A stretch of DNA of 64,000 nucleotides from Aplectana chamaeleonis (taxonomy: Eukaryota > Nematoda > Chromadorea > Rhabditida > Cosmocercidae), in the NCBI GenBank assembly GCA_029168955.1, contig JAPDOI010000040.1:2406501-2470500 (forward strand), in the 5' to 3' direction. This document shows, in pieces, positions 1 through 12,619 of this stretch. Within the stretch, counting starts at the first letter, position 1. Each line of letters starts with the position of its first letter. The position numbers and the translations under genes are program-made. The notes beneath the pieces are model-generated. The model was not told the DNA's origin. It worked only from the letters and a program-made list of their open reading frames with translations, and did no database searches.

Positions 1-440
1 GGTAGGAATGGCCCTGAACAGATTTTTATAACCTCTTTACTTGGCTGATCTTTCGGCGATTTTCGCCTTTTCTAGAGATTGAAGTAACCGAATTAAGATC
101 CGTAGTTCGATTGTATTCGTGCGGCGGCATTTGACTAGAAGCCTCCGAAACTCTGTGCATCTTATGGTTTCGTGGAGGCTTCTAACGACTCATCTGGAGA
201 GTTTTCATGTCTAAACTTCTAAACTCTCTCCTCAGAGTTTTCATTTCTGGGCTGGTTCTCTGTCTGTTTAGCCAGAAGCAGCATCCGATCACTTCTGGGA
301 ACAATATGGCAACTTTTTCGCTTCCGCGAAGATTCGAAAAGCAAGTTCCTCATCAGTATCAATTTTTTATTATTTCGTTCAAGTTTTAATGTTACTTATC
401 CCGCTTTGAGGTCTTGGCAGCTCTTTTTTGTGCAATACTG
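1..440. repeat. Dispersed repeat R1, copy A part 1
   Basis: This segment matches 46,120-46,470 in the same orientation. Shared words include the stretch around TTTCGGCGATTTTCGCC and the run after CCGAATTAAGATCCGTAGT. Identity is high but broken by indels. No coding frame is conserved between the copies, so I read it as part of a non-coding dispersed repeat of unknown class. The continuation of this repeat in copy B (46,470-46,560) is found in copy A only at about 3,360-3,480, so copy A has been interrupted or rearranged. Confidence 0.6.
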
Positions 441-519
441 CTCCTAGAACTGAGATACTCGCGGCTTAGTAAGGCAGCACGAGGGGATTATTAACGCAGT
501 TACTCGTCGAGTTGTAAGC

Positions 520-720
520 CAATTTCGTTCCCTCAACTGCTGCCCAGGGCAGCACATTGCGTCCTCTTGCTACGCTCACTGCCCCAACTGCTGCTCGTAT
601 AGTGGCCCCACGTGCTGCTACAGTCGTCTCTCTAACTGCTGCTCCTCATTCTTGCTCCAACTGCCGCTGTTGTTTTCCCAATTGCTGCTCATCATGACCC
701 CAATTGCTGCTCGTCAGTTA
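520..720. repeat. Degenerate AACTGCTGCTC minisatellite
   Basis: The words CCCAACTGCTGCTCGT, CCCAATTGCTGCTC and variants recur about every 25-35 bases. The array is too degenerate for an exact period. No gene is seen in it. Confidence 0.5.
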
Positions 721-839
721 TGATCTTTCCTTTCTTTGGCATAACCCTTCTCCCGCAGTGGCTATGTCGAGCTCAGCAGCAGTGCTGGGTCGATCAATCA
801 AAAATAGAGACCTCATTGAAACTCACTCATACCTACAAC

Positions 840-1830
840 GGCTGATTCATCCTTGATTATATCCATTGATCTGCGGCACAGTTGAAGAAAATGATGCTGG
901 CACTACGGGCTGTCTCATGCCCACCCTAGGCGGCCTCGCATCTGGCACAAGTTTGCGAGGGCCGTTCAACACAGGCCTCGGTTAGTAGTGAATGTAAGTC
1001 TCCAAAAACATTTCTTGACCCGGAATGTCTCTATACCTTGAACAAGAATTGATTTCACTCGGTTTCGTAACTGTAGAGATGTGATTTAGGCGTGATAATC
1101 TGTTTCTCTCGTTTCGAAAGAGGAATTTTGACTTTCTTTGTACAAAAAGTTATATCCACATATTCCAAGAATGAAGTTCTCCTCAGAAGATTCGTAATTC
1201 ACTGAAATTAACACTCTTTAGTCGGAAAGGTTCAAATTATTAATCTCATTGGAAAGTTGTTTTTGAGAAATATCAGCTCTGAATTCTGTGAGCATTATGC
1301 TTTTCGTGAAGAAAAGGTACATAATCCCCATTTCGCATAATTTTGGCAGACCATTTCCGCTCAGCATTTAAAAAGTACAAGTCTGTGTTCAAAAACAAAA
1401 CAATTAGCTTCTCTATGGAAAATGCGAGTGAAGTTTGAGTTCATGGAAATGCATGCCAGAGTGAGAAGGTGATTTTTTAAAATTTCCGAGTTACACCTTC
1501 CAGATTTAGAAAAAAGACAAAATGTTGCAAATCTGGAAGAACACGCTAAATAAATCATTTTAGAAGAGTTGAACACCTCTCAAATTTTTGGCTGGTTCCA
1601 CACAACCACCAACCGATGAGAATGACGAATCATCCCTTTTTCCAGAATAATTCATCAGTTTTTAGCCGAGCTGAACCGTTCAAATTGCTCGCAAAAAACT
1701 ACTTTTCTCGAGGGTGTCATTTTAAATTGACATTTTCTTCAGAGTGAAACTGCTTTTGATTTATAATCAGTAGAATACCAAAGTTTTTTTGGAGATTCGA
1801 TGCAACGAGAATGTGAATCTTGCATAAAAT
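840..1830. repeat. Dispersed repeat R1, copy A part 2
   Basis: The stretch matches 48,460-49,625 in direct orientation. Shared words include TTGCGAGGGCCGTTCAACAC, and the match continues to the AT-rich stretch ending near ATGTGAATCTTGCATAAAAT. The short reading frames in this interval are not conserved between copies. I therefore call it a non-coding repeat of about 1 kb. Confidence 0.6.
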
Positions 1831-2287
1831 CACCACGTTTGAAGAGGTCGCGCGCTGATAAAAGAGAGCTCGCCGCGCAATTTATGGGCCGCCACCTCGC
1901 GCTTAGCCGGAGATTGAATCATAGAAGGGCGACCAGTTGGAGATGAACTGGATGTGTTTAAAAATGGCTTCGAGCAGTTGGTAGTTAGTTGCGTCAGGTC
2001 GCGGAGACTTGACCATTGGATGGCAGCGTGTCTTGGTCGACGGCGAGCGGACGGCGCCTGGTCTTCAACTCGGAGAAAAACTGAAGACAAACTGACATCA
2101 AATTGACAAACTTTTGCTGCAGATTCACGGGTAGATATCGTTTGACTTCAACCCCTTCTATTGTTTTTTGCGAGCAACAGACATTGGTATAGTCGGCCTG
2201 ATAACAGGACTGTCGAAAAAGTGTACAGCGGGGAAGGTGTGGAGAAACCATTCAGATGCACTCACTGATCCGGAAATTTGAAAACAT
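1831..2287. other. Unassigned stretch
   Basis: I see no gene, repeat partner or RNA here. Short open frames on the minus strand lack splice context and look like chance. Confidence 0.4.
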
Positions 2288-2640
2288 GCAATGTCGAAAA
2301 AAAAAACGGCTACGAACGAGCACAAAAAAAACCTGTGCGGCCCTAAACCTGAGTGTTCCTCTCTCCACGCCCACTGCTTTCAACCGTTACCTATTTGTAA
2401 ACTACTGAAAACCCGGCCTTAGGGGTAACAACATACATCCAGAAGGCTACAATCCACTCCGCTTAACAAAACTTACCCCATTTGATAATCGGTTGCCTTG
2501 TTATAGTCGAGTTTTCAGCTGGACACTTTTATCGGTAGTCGTTGAGGAAGTGGGGGTGGAGTGAGCGGACATTCAAGTTTAGGGCCGTATAGGGCTATTT
2601 TGTGCTCGTTCTTAGACGTTTTTCAGCATTATTGATGCAG
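2288..2640. repeat. Foldback MITE-like element
   Basis: Two inverted arms of about 130 bases, roughly 2,288-2,420 and 2,500-2,640, pair through ACGAGCACAAAA and GGCCCTAAAC and their complements. A related foldback lies at 57,240-57,475 and shares the ATAATCGGTTGC and TTAGGGCCGT words. Target duplications were not resolved. Confidence 0.5.
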
Positions 2641-2706
2641 TGAGCCCCGGGTCTTTCGATTTACGTTGATAATCCGAACTGTTATGATCGTGGACACTGC
2701 CTTCAA
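2640..2706. repeat. Right-end fragment of a TTAA-type MITE
   Basis: The stretch ends GGACACTGCCTTCAAGG, which matches the right terminus of the MITEs at 33,155 and 51,391 (GAACACTGCCTTTAA). The left end is missing. Confidence 0.4.
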
Positions 2707-3060
2707 GGTATTCCGTGTCATATGGCTGACGATCGATTGGTTGTGTTGACTCTAAACAACTTCTCAGGGAGTGAGCATGTTCATGCTCTCAAAAGGAAAG
2801 AACTCCATGTTGATTATGAGTATGGACCACTTTGAGCAGTGTTACCACACTGTGCTGGCCACAACACAGAGCAGCAGCTGAGGCGACGAATGGAGGACGA
2901 GGGCAGCACGTGCTCTCCAGCAGCAGCTCGTCCCCTTGTGCTGTTCTCGCTATTCTAGTAGAAGTGAGAGTTAGTTGTGCTTCATGACAGCCCACGATCG
3001 TCTGAGATGAAGCCCGTTTGATTGCTTCAATTATATACATGTTTGGGGAAAAAATGAGAA
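2700..3060. repeat. Dispersed repeat R5, copy 1
   Basis: R5 is a repeat of about 300 bp with a conserved core around GAGGGCAGCACGTGCT and GAGCAGCAGCTC. This copy also keeps the GATCGATTGGTTGTGT leader found in the copy at 52,030. Four copies in the window lie in the same orientation. The core is an imperfect palindrome around CAGCACGTGCTG. The class is unknown. Confidence 0.55.
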
Positions 3061-3099
3061 AAGGTGAATTGATATATAGCTATCCAGATGCTTGTATGT

Positions 3100-3480
3100 G
3101 CAAGTTTGTAACAGAGAGCTCTCCATGCTGATTGTAAATTTGCTCCAAATAGACCACTTCAAGCAATGTTAGCGCACTAAGATTGCTACAAAAAGATCTG
3201 CAGCTGAGGCGACAAATGGAGGACGAGGGCAGCACGTGCTGCTAAGAGCGGCACAAAAGCAGCACGTGCTGCTCGAGCAGCAGCTCTTCCCCTCGTGCTG
3301 CCCTCGCTATCCTCGTCGAGGTGAAAGTCTATTGTGCTCCATTACGACCCCCCCCCGATCTTCCGTGAACTTGCTAAGTTGGCCATCTAGCACCTCCGTA
3401 CAGAATCACATGCGATAGTTGAAAAACTGCAACGGTGATGTTTCGAACTTTGTGAACGTGGTGCTGTATTAAACCCCCTC
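3100..3480. repeat. Dispersed repeat R5, copy 2, followed by an R1 piece
   Basis: This is the second R5 copy, adjacent to the first in direct orientation; the core is at about 3,195-3,330. From about 3,360 the sequence matches 46,470-46,560 (AAGTTGGCCATCTAGC), which is part of repeat R1. Confidence 0.5.
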
Positions 3481-4285
3481 AGAATCGAATTGAGGTGATC
3501 TCAAACGCCAGTCCGGAAAAGATGTTGAGTTGATCTGTAAGAATATCATCTCAAATATGGTGAAGGATAAAAATCTCATATGCAAACGCACCATTCAGAT
3601 GATTAATAGTGTTAAGATCATCCTAACTTGTTCAGATCATCTTATTTGCGCGGTCATAGAGCAGCGAGAGAGCGTGCATTCCCGAAGACGCTCGCCTCAT
3701 TTTCTAGAGGAGCACCAGAGCGCCTTTTGTTTTCCAGTTTTCCTTTTGCTGCAGTTCGACGTCGTTTTGACGCACTGCTATGGACATTGAGTGTGAGGTA
3801 GACGTAGGAACTCGTCCTTACGACGCGCGCGGTGGAATCATGTGCGCTAGAGTGGACTCGCTGCAGTTTCGGTCGCCGCGCACATCAGCGTTGTTTCATC
3901 ATCTGTTTTTTTTACCGTCCCTTGTGATGCTGTTCAATTTCTTCTTTTTTTTGAGGTAGCTTTCTCTGATTTCGCTGATTTCGCTAGAAATTACGCATTG
4001 CTCATAACTCTCCTAACTGCTTGACTCAAGTATTTTAGCTTCATAGTCTCAAGTATAGTCTCAAGTGATGCTACACTAGATTGATGTATGTAAGTGTTTT
4101 TATTGTTTATCTAACGTCTGTCTTAAACAGCGTAATGAATTATTATTATTATAGTCTTTCTGTGTTTAAGCCGGATAGCATTTGAAAACAGCGCCTGCAA
4201 AAGGGGGTGTTCGTAGGTGGTGTGCGAAGCATTGTACGCATGTTGAATTACTCTGAGCAATTCAAGCAACTTCAGCACGACTACG
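3481..4285. other. Unassigned stretch
   Basis: No gene or repeat partner was recognised. It includes T-rich runs and no canonical acceptor and donor pair bounding an open frame. Confidence 0.35.
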
Positions 4286-4288
4286 TTG

Positions 4289-4330
4289 AGCATCCGCGTG
4301 GCCTAATGGCTAAGGTGTTTCACTTTCAGT
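4289..4330 (+). pseudogene. tRNA-Arg-like 5' half
   Basis: The run CCGCGTGGCCTAATGGCTAA resembles the D-arm and A box of an arginine tRNA. The downstream half with a B box (GGTTCGANTCC) is absent, so this is at most a tRNA pseudogene or a tRNA-derived repeat fragment. Confidence 0.3.
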
Positions 4331-4413
4331 CAGTTATGCTACGTGATAAAAGTTCTTTTAAAAATCACAGTGGTTTTCAAAAATAAGGCAAATATTGGAA
4401 AGCTATGGTAATA

Positions 4414-5175
4414 CAATACCCGCGCTAAGTTTTGTAAAAACGGGGAGCATCTGACAAACTTGGCAAAAAAGCGTCTGATGCATGTAGCTTTTTTGAATGA
4501 AGACTTCTTTGAATTCTAAAAACGCTATAATAGTGACTTGTTCGCCAAAGCTCCCTAAAATCGCTGTTTTTGAAGGAAATAATTTTTGCAATCGTTGATC
4601 AAAAACGACGCGCACGACGAAGTGCGGCAAAACTTTGAGCAGTTTTGTACAAGTAATGGAAGGGCAATATGTATGTTTTCCTCGTTAAATAGGTGCAGGA
4701 GAGAGAATCTCAAGGTTTCTGGTGGTTGAATTTTTTCGAAACCCTTCACTCAACGCGCTTGAGAAATTCCTGAAAAGCAGGAGATTCGTTGCGAAAACCC
4801 CGGACTCCTAGGTGAAGGCTTTCGAAAATTCAATCTAACCAACCTTCAGATTCTCTTACCTGCTCCTAATTTATGAAGAAAGCATACAGATTGCTCCTCC
4901 ATTGTACAAATACTGCTCAAAGTTTGGCCGCGCTCGATAATTTTGCAAAACGATTGCAAAAACTATTTCCTTACAAAACAAAGACATTTCAGGGAACTTT
5001 GGTCCACAAGTCACATAATTAGATAGCAATTTGATCTGTGAGTATGATAGCGTTTTCTGATTCAAGGAAGTCTTCATTCAAAAAAGTTACATGCATTCGG
5101 ACGCTTTTTTGCCAAGTTTGCCAGATGCTTCCCGTTTTTACAAAACTTAGCGCCGGTATTGTACTTCTGCTGATT
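4414..5175. repeat. Foldback element with about 260-bp arms
   Basis: The left arm (about 4,414-4,665) is the reverse complement of the right arm (about 4,895-5,175). Both carry GCTAAGTTTTGTAAAAACGG, AACTTGGCAAAAAAGCGTC and AACTTTGAGCAG. The 230-base spacer begins the repeat shared with 12,620-13,755. Open frames found on both arms are mirror images of each other, which argues against coding. Confidence 0.65.
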
Positions 5176-5863
5176 CATCACATATTCAACATGAATTTGG
5201 TCGGTTCTGTTAGGGGGGTTCAATTAGAGGGAGGGGTTCAAATAGAGGGAGAGGCTCTAAGTTTCAACCGAAAATTCAATAGTCAATATGGGCAAACAAA
5301 GTTTATCGCGCAAACCAAAATGGTACAATAATGAATTGCTCGGCGAACAATAAGAGATCATCATCAATAAAGTCATTTTTTAAGTCCTCCTCAATATCAA
5401 TCTCTTCGAGAGCAGTTCACGTCTGGTAGGAATGGGTCTCCAATGTCTTTTCAGCTGAGGGGGGGGTGTTCTATTTTTCACCCTTAACGAAAGGGGGGTT
5501 CAATTAGAGGGAGGGGTTCAAATAGAGGGGAGTGTTCATTAACAGGAAATACGGCAAATCAATCATTCGAAATTATTCGATTATCGATATTCATTCATTC
5601 AAAATAGATAATCGAATATAGTCATTCATTCGTTCATTACAAAATTTTGAAGTCGAATATATTCATTCTTTTGTTCATTCGAAAATTTTGAAGTCGAATA
5701 TTTTTATTTATTCGTTTATTCAAAAATTGTAAGTCGAATATATTCATTCATTCGTTTATTCAAAAGGTTAGGAATCGCATATTCATTCATTCCTTCGGTC
5801 CGTTTAGTCAAAAAGCGCAACTATAGTAAATACCAACAAGTGCGCAGCTACGCTTGGTTTGCG
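4725..5863. repeat. Long direct repeat R2, copy A
   Basis: About 1.14 kb matches 12,620-13,755 nearly base for base in direct orientation, from GAAACCCTTCACT to the hairpin tail at 5,827-5,863. It contains two copies of TTCAATTAGAGGGAGGGG (near 5,220 and 5,500) and an AT-rich tandem block. The high identity suggests a fairly recent copying event. No transposase is seen. Confidence 0.75.
5560..5815. repeat. AT-rich tandem repeat inside R2
   Basis: Units of about 45 bases containing GAAGTCGAATAT and ATTCATTCGTTTATTCAAAA repeat about five times. The same block is at 13,450-13,700 in the other R2 copy. Confidence 0.65.
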
Positions 5864-5919
5864 ACGATCTGGCGTACTTCCTACTCTGGCATTCGCTCGC
5901 TTGTAGCCCTACACAAACC

Positions 5920-6140
5920 CACTTGTTGCCCCGTTACACCTGGGCGACATGTCATTTTTCTGGGGTGCGAAATGGAAAGTGTGGAGCGATTGTGGGCATT
6001 TGTGCTCACAAAAACACTTGTACCCCCACTAAATCACTAGTCGCCCCGCGAAATCACTTGTTGCTTCAAAAGTGTAGCTACTGCCCCTAAAATCACTTGT
6101 TGCCCCGCAGGTTCACTTGTTGCCCTAAAAACACTTATCG
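5920..6140. repeat. Degenerate ATCACTTGTTGCCCC minisatellite
   Basis: ATCACTTGTTGCCCCGC and close variants recur six or more times at irregular spacing. Short open frames here carry no gene signal. Confidence 0.5.
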
Positions 6141-6217
6141 CTCGGAAATATCATTTAATCGTTGGGATCACAATGCATTGTTCAATCGTGGATTCCGTCC
6201 ATCCTCTAGGCACCTTT

Positions 6218-6270
6218 CTCTCTTCTTCTTCTTCTCCTTCCTTCTTCCTTCTTCCTTCTTCCTTCTTCCT
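6218..6270. repeat. (CTTC)n/(CTT)n microsatellite
   Basis: A pyrimidine-only run of CTT and CTTC units is directly visible. Confidence 0.85.
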
Positions 6271-6454
6271 GTTGTGATCTGTTTTCAGAAACGTGAACAA
6301 TTCAGTGAACAGTTCAACATCTGGTTCATCTCTCAGATGTAGTAGAACCTAGAGGGTTTGTGAAGGCATCTGTTCCTCCGACAGTGCCGATGATGATTCA
6401 TGGTCCACTATTAGAGAACTGCCATACGCAGGAGTCGTAGTACAATGCCTCCAA

Positions 6455-6788
6455 TTATATAGAGATGAGTTTTTTCTTTTTTGACTGAATTGGAAGAAGG
6501 TCAGTTTGGTGAAGGTGTCGACTTCCTGAAAAAAAAATTCTTAGAGATCGAAATTGTGGACGAAATGAAACGTTTCTTGAAGGGCTTGGTGTCCAATATC
6601 AAGAAACCGTACTCGTGAAGCCCTACTTTATCAGGAGACGGGCAGTTCGGTGCCGGTGCAAGTTCAATGTACTGCGATCGGGTTGTCGTTCGAAACGATA
6701 GCGTGTTCACCTCGCTAATCAACGGGTGACATGGAGGCTCGTTGGAAGAAGGAGTCACCCAAGTGATGAACAGCAGTAATTCCAACAT
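6455..6788 (-). CDS. Candidate small secreted protein, possibly trans-spliced
   Basis: On the minus strand an acceptor-like AATTTCAG lies one base before an ATG at 6,788. This is the layout expected of a spliced-leader acceptor in nematodes (inference). The protein starts with a short hydrophobic stretch (MLELLLFITWV) that could be a signal peptide. The next 70 residues have varied, protein-like composition with C or G in many third codon positions. Read without splicing the frame is 95 aa and stops at 6,501. A TTTTTTTTTCAG acceptor at 6,526 and a possible donor at 6,607 would give an 82-nt intron in matching phase, with the second exon ending at 6,455. A segment with SQYIEL followed by YGFLIL loosely recalls lamin-tail-like folds, but I do not claim the family. 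No neighbour supports a function. It could also be a gene fragment. Confidence 0.4.
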
Positions 6789-7026
6789 GCTGAAATTGTC
6801 ATAAATCTATAGAAAACAGCTCTCCTGTCACATATGCAAAGAAACTAATTAATGAAAGATAAAAAAGTAAGGAGCAGCGGTAAAACTGCTGATAGGTCAA
6901 TAACTCAAGAGTTAGTTACACTTTTATGCTCTAAGCGAAGCCTAAAGGCGGCACATAATGTAAACCCTAATAAGATCAACGTTGATCTCAATGTGGATAT
7001 CTAAATTTATGCTGCAATTTTATACA

Positions 7027-9050
<2,024 letters not shown>

Positions 9051-10379
9051 AAATTTTAATTGAGCTTACAGGTCGTTAGGCGCTATTCATACTTCTAAAC
9101 ACCAGCGCGGCACACTTTGTGACATATGACCTGGCGTTTCAGTATGAATGAAATCAGAGAAATTATAACAACATTTGAACGAGTATTTTACCTCGTCAAA
9201 GTAAACTGGTGTAGATGAAGAGGACATGGTGATTATGGAAAGTGTCGCTTCAATTGGCTGCAACTAAGCTTCACAGAACAAATAAACTTTGATTCCGCCA
9301 ACGAGATGTCATGTGCACTCAACGAAACGAAGTCTTGTAGGGGAAGGAAAATTGGAGAATTATGGATGTGAATGTATTCGAGAATATGTATGCAATGATA
9401 GATCAAGGGACATGCCAGGATAAGATTGTACACGAAAGTATATATGCAATGATAGATCAATGGAGACGCGTAGATGAGACCTTAAGATGCGGAACACTTG
9501 GTCGCGGCATGGCGCAGTGGCAGTGGGCGCTGTTACTAAGGGATGTGGATAGCGAACCCGAAGCCTTGTCGCTACTTTCGATTTTGCTATTTTGTAAAAC
9601 ACTCATATTCATCGGCATGTGTGCTGACAAACATTACATTCACATTTGTGAGACTTTTAGATGAGACATGAAATTTTTTAAAACAGCGAATCAGCCGCGA
9701 ATTGAACGAATTTATCGGAAAAGTGAGAAATTAAGGTGAAATTAAGGTTATGAATTCTTCAATGTGCACTAAACCAAGTTTTAGGGCACTAACTGACCTT
9801 AAACCTTAGCTACGACTAAGTTCCTAGGAGCTTGTCACCATTTTGTTAGGATCAGAATCATTCCGCAACTCCAAACCACCCTAATTGTTAAGATTTTTCG
9901 AATTTCAAAAAAAGATTCTGATTCCCCATAGGATTCCCCAAAAGTGATCCCCAACACAACCCCGGGTTCGCTAAACCCGGAACGCAAGGGTTAGCAAACC
10001 CTTTTCACGTTGCGGAAACCGTTGCGGAATTCGGGGGATTTCGTGTGTTTTCCGCAACGGAGGGATCGTCATTAAAAAGTTTTTTTAAACGCAAAAGACT
10101 GTGCGCGAACCTTTCAGCGTATAGAACTCATTGACCCCTAAAAGTTTGTCAGATCGCCCCTGGGTTTCACATACCCAGGGTCCCTCCCTTTAGCCGTTTC
10201 GGAGCAACCGCGCTCCAATCGAAATTGTTGTGCAAAAGATTCCTGAGGCTGCGTCGGCGCAGCCGCGGAGCTTTTTTTTGAAGCTCTTCATTTTTTGGGG
10301 GTTTCTTGGGTGTAGGTGGGGTTTTGTTTTATAAATCACATTTTTTTGTACGAAAATAGTTAGTATATGGTATTTTTGG
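9051..10379. other. Unassigned stretch with small hairpins
   Basis: No gene was recognised. TATGCAATGATAGATCAA occurs twice, about 54 bases apart, near 9,387 and 9,441. Short GC-rich inverted repeats occur near 9,960-10,060 (AACCCGGG, GGGTTAGCAAACCC) and at about 10,248-10,265 (GGCTGCGTCGGCGCAGCC). I can assign no function to them. Confidence 0.4.
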
Positions 10380-10720
10380 CCTCCTTCTGTGTTTCTAGTC
10401 ACGTTTCTTCTATTCTAGTCTCGTTTCTTCTATTCTGGTCTCGTTTCTTTTATTCTAGTCACGTTTATTCTATTCTAGTCTCGTTTCTTCTATTCTGGTC
10501 TCGTTTCTTTTATTCTAGTCACGTTTCCTTTTATTCTAGTCTCGTTTCCCCTATTCTAGTCTCGTTTCTTCTATTCTGGTCTCGTTTCTTTTATTCTAGT
10601 CTCGTTTCTTTTATTGTAGTCAACTTTCCTTTTCTTCTAGTCTCGTTTCTTTTCTTCTAGTCACATTTCTTTTCCTGGTCACTCTTTTTTTTCTCCTAGT
10701 CACTCTTTTGTTTTCCCTAG
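10380..10720. repeat. 20-bp tandem repeat
   Basis: The unit TATTCTAGTCTCGTTTCTTC repeats about 15 times with a period of 20, drifting to 21 and becoming degenerate at the right end. A Ser/Phe-rich open frame (10,367-10,660) is created by the array and is not taken as a gene. Confidence 0.85.
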
Positions 10721-11600
10721 TCACTCTTTTTCGAATGTAGGTATGGAGCTTCGGGAAGGATGGCTCATCTTCGCTGCTCGCGCGCGGCCGCGACGCTTCG
10801 TTAGCATCGTAGCGCGCCTGATAGCCCCATCGCACTCCACCACTCTTCATCGGGGTCGTTGAGACCCCTGACAAACGTACTGATTCTCTGAAAACACATT
10901 TTCGCCTATTTTTCTCTCAAGAAAAGTGTTAAGGGGTCTGCGGAGTTGCAGAAACCGGCGAGTGGTTGCCGAGCGTCAGCCTTGACTCGGCGACAAAAAT
11001 GTTTCGAAACATTATCGTCGCGGCGTCGGCTGCCGCTCGCTGGCAGTGATGCAGGGCCGTCGCGGCGTCAATACACTGCGGTGCCCCCCTCGTCGCCCTT
11101 TACGCCGCGTCGGTCGCCCCCGTCGCTGAAAGTGATCGACATTGCGTCACCCAGCATTGCTCATCGCTGCGAGCAACGCCGCAATATGGACTCTGCAGAC
11201 CCCTTTAGAGCTGATGGTAGCCCCATTATACGGATTCTTCGTGTGCTCTGCACTGCAGTTTCGATACTGCTACTTCTTTAAATACCCAGAGTACAGCTTG
11301 AAATCAAATATTTCTCTTGAGCTGAACCCACTAAACGATCGTGATTTTCGCCAAATATCCGAATTTTTCTTTGTCATTTATCATAGGTATTGAACGTATA
11401 AGAATGGGTGATAATAGGGTACCTTACTATTTACACTTCCAAGCAGAAGCAAATGAAACAAAAATCAATCCTAACATATTTTTATCACATCTAGTCTGAA
11501 TTTATGCTAATGTATTTATAAACTAATATGATTAGAAACGGACACATTAATTTTTTCGTCATACATTCAAAGGTGTGTTTACCTTTTACCTGTTTTTGCC
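10721..11600. other. Unassigned GC-richer stretch
   Basis: The interval is richer in CG dinucleotides around 10,760-11,220 than its surroundings. Overlapping open frames exist in several phases, but none has splice sites or protein-like composition that I can defend. AT-rich sequence follows to the exon at 11,642. Confidence 0.35.
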
Positions 11601-11641
11601 TCCTGCAATTTCAGGGGAATTAAAATCTCAATTTTTCAGAT

Positions 11642-12025
11642 ATGCGAATCACACCTTACGGCTGGGTAGCAAAGGGGGTTGCTCAAGATGGCACGATCCA
11701 ATGGAATAAATGGCTTGGAAATGTGTTGTTGGAGATCCCGAAGTTGCTTCTCTACTTTGGACTGGTTGTTGGTGCTCTTCTGCTAGTCATCATCGTCACC
11801 ACACTTGGTGCAGTCGGAATCTACGCCATCATTCTATTTATTCCCAAGCTGAGGTCCGGAGAAAAGACATACAAAGATTTCGCACAGTATACTAACGCAG
11901 TGAACTCCAACACAATGAACACCATCACCACATTAAGCAGATCGTTCTTAAAAGTACAGCGTGGCGAGGCAGGGAATGTCTCACTTGGGCGTGAGGCAGG
12001 GGATATGGAGCGTGGGGGTCTTTAG
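11642..12025 (+). CDS. Candidate membrane-protein exon
   Basis: A strong acceptor (ATTTTTCAG, 11,631-11,639) lies two bases before the ATG, so the ATG may be the start of a trans-spliced mRNA or the exon may be internal. Residues 33-69 form a long hydrophobic stretch (LLLYFGLVVGALLLVIIV and onward) suited to one or two membrane helices. A polar segment with KTYKDFAQYTNAVNSN follows. A donor-like AAAA|GTACAG at 11,953/11,954 may end the real exon. Beyond it the open frame becomes Gly/Arg-rich and looks like intron. Family and role are unknown, and no partner exon was found nearby. Confidence 0.4.
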   Translation: MRITPYGWVAKGVAQDGTIQWNKWLGNVLLEIPKLLLYFGLVVGALLLVIIVTTLGAVGIYAIILFIPKLRSGEKTYKDFAQYTNAVNSNTMNTITTLSRSFLKVQRGEAGNVSLGREAGDMERGGL

Positions 12026-12318
12026 ACGCCTCCATCTAAGTCATTTCTATAACATCATCGGGGGTCAAATACGCTTTACGGTCGCGCATTCCGCGAACAA
12101 AAGGGGGCGGTGGCGGGTGGGTGGCTGGGACGCCACGCGTTTCTTTTTGTCATTTCTGTTGCATGTTTATCACATATCATTTGGTCACAACGTGTAGTTC
12201 CATATCTCATGTGCACCATGTGGATCTCTTAGTTGTTTGTATTTTGTTTTATATGTATTGTTTCTCACAACATTTTGAAGAATTTGTATTTGTTATGTTT
12301 GTTTGTATTTGTTATGTT
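11960..12318. other. Unassigned stretch
   Basis: G-rich sequence (GGCGTGAGGCAGGG) is followed by T-rich sequence. If the exon at 11,642 is real this would be intron or 3' flank. Confidence 0.3.
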
Positions 12319-12469
12319 CATATCGTCCATCACTGGATGAGGGATCGCCGCGACGCTGCTTTGCGGGAAAAATTGCGCGATCAATAGCCATTCTACCTTC
12401 GGTTCCCCGCGCGCATTTTTCCCGCCAAGCGGCGTGGCTGTGATCCCTCATCCAGTGATGGACGATATG
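12319..12469. mobile_element. 151-bp foldback MITE
   Basis: CATATCGTCCATCACTGGAT at the left is exactly mirrored at the right end, and the complementarity continues imperfectly inward through GAGGGATC and the GC-rich centre. It is non-coding. Target duplication was not resolved. Confidence 0.7.
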
Positions 12470-12619
12470 TTATTTGGAAGATGTTGTTAGTATGATAGCT
12501 GAAGTAAAGAGTAGTTTTTATGCGTTTATCAATTATGTTTTTGGGATTGATCCCACAAATATACTTCCTTCTATTGCATCCATTAGCCATGATGTGGGCG
12601 GTAGGTAGGCGAAGTTGAC

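Noticed and set aside
10367..10660. Ser/Phe-rich 97-aa frame
   Set aside because: It lies inside a 20-bp tandem repeat.
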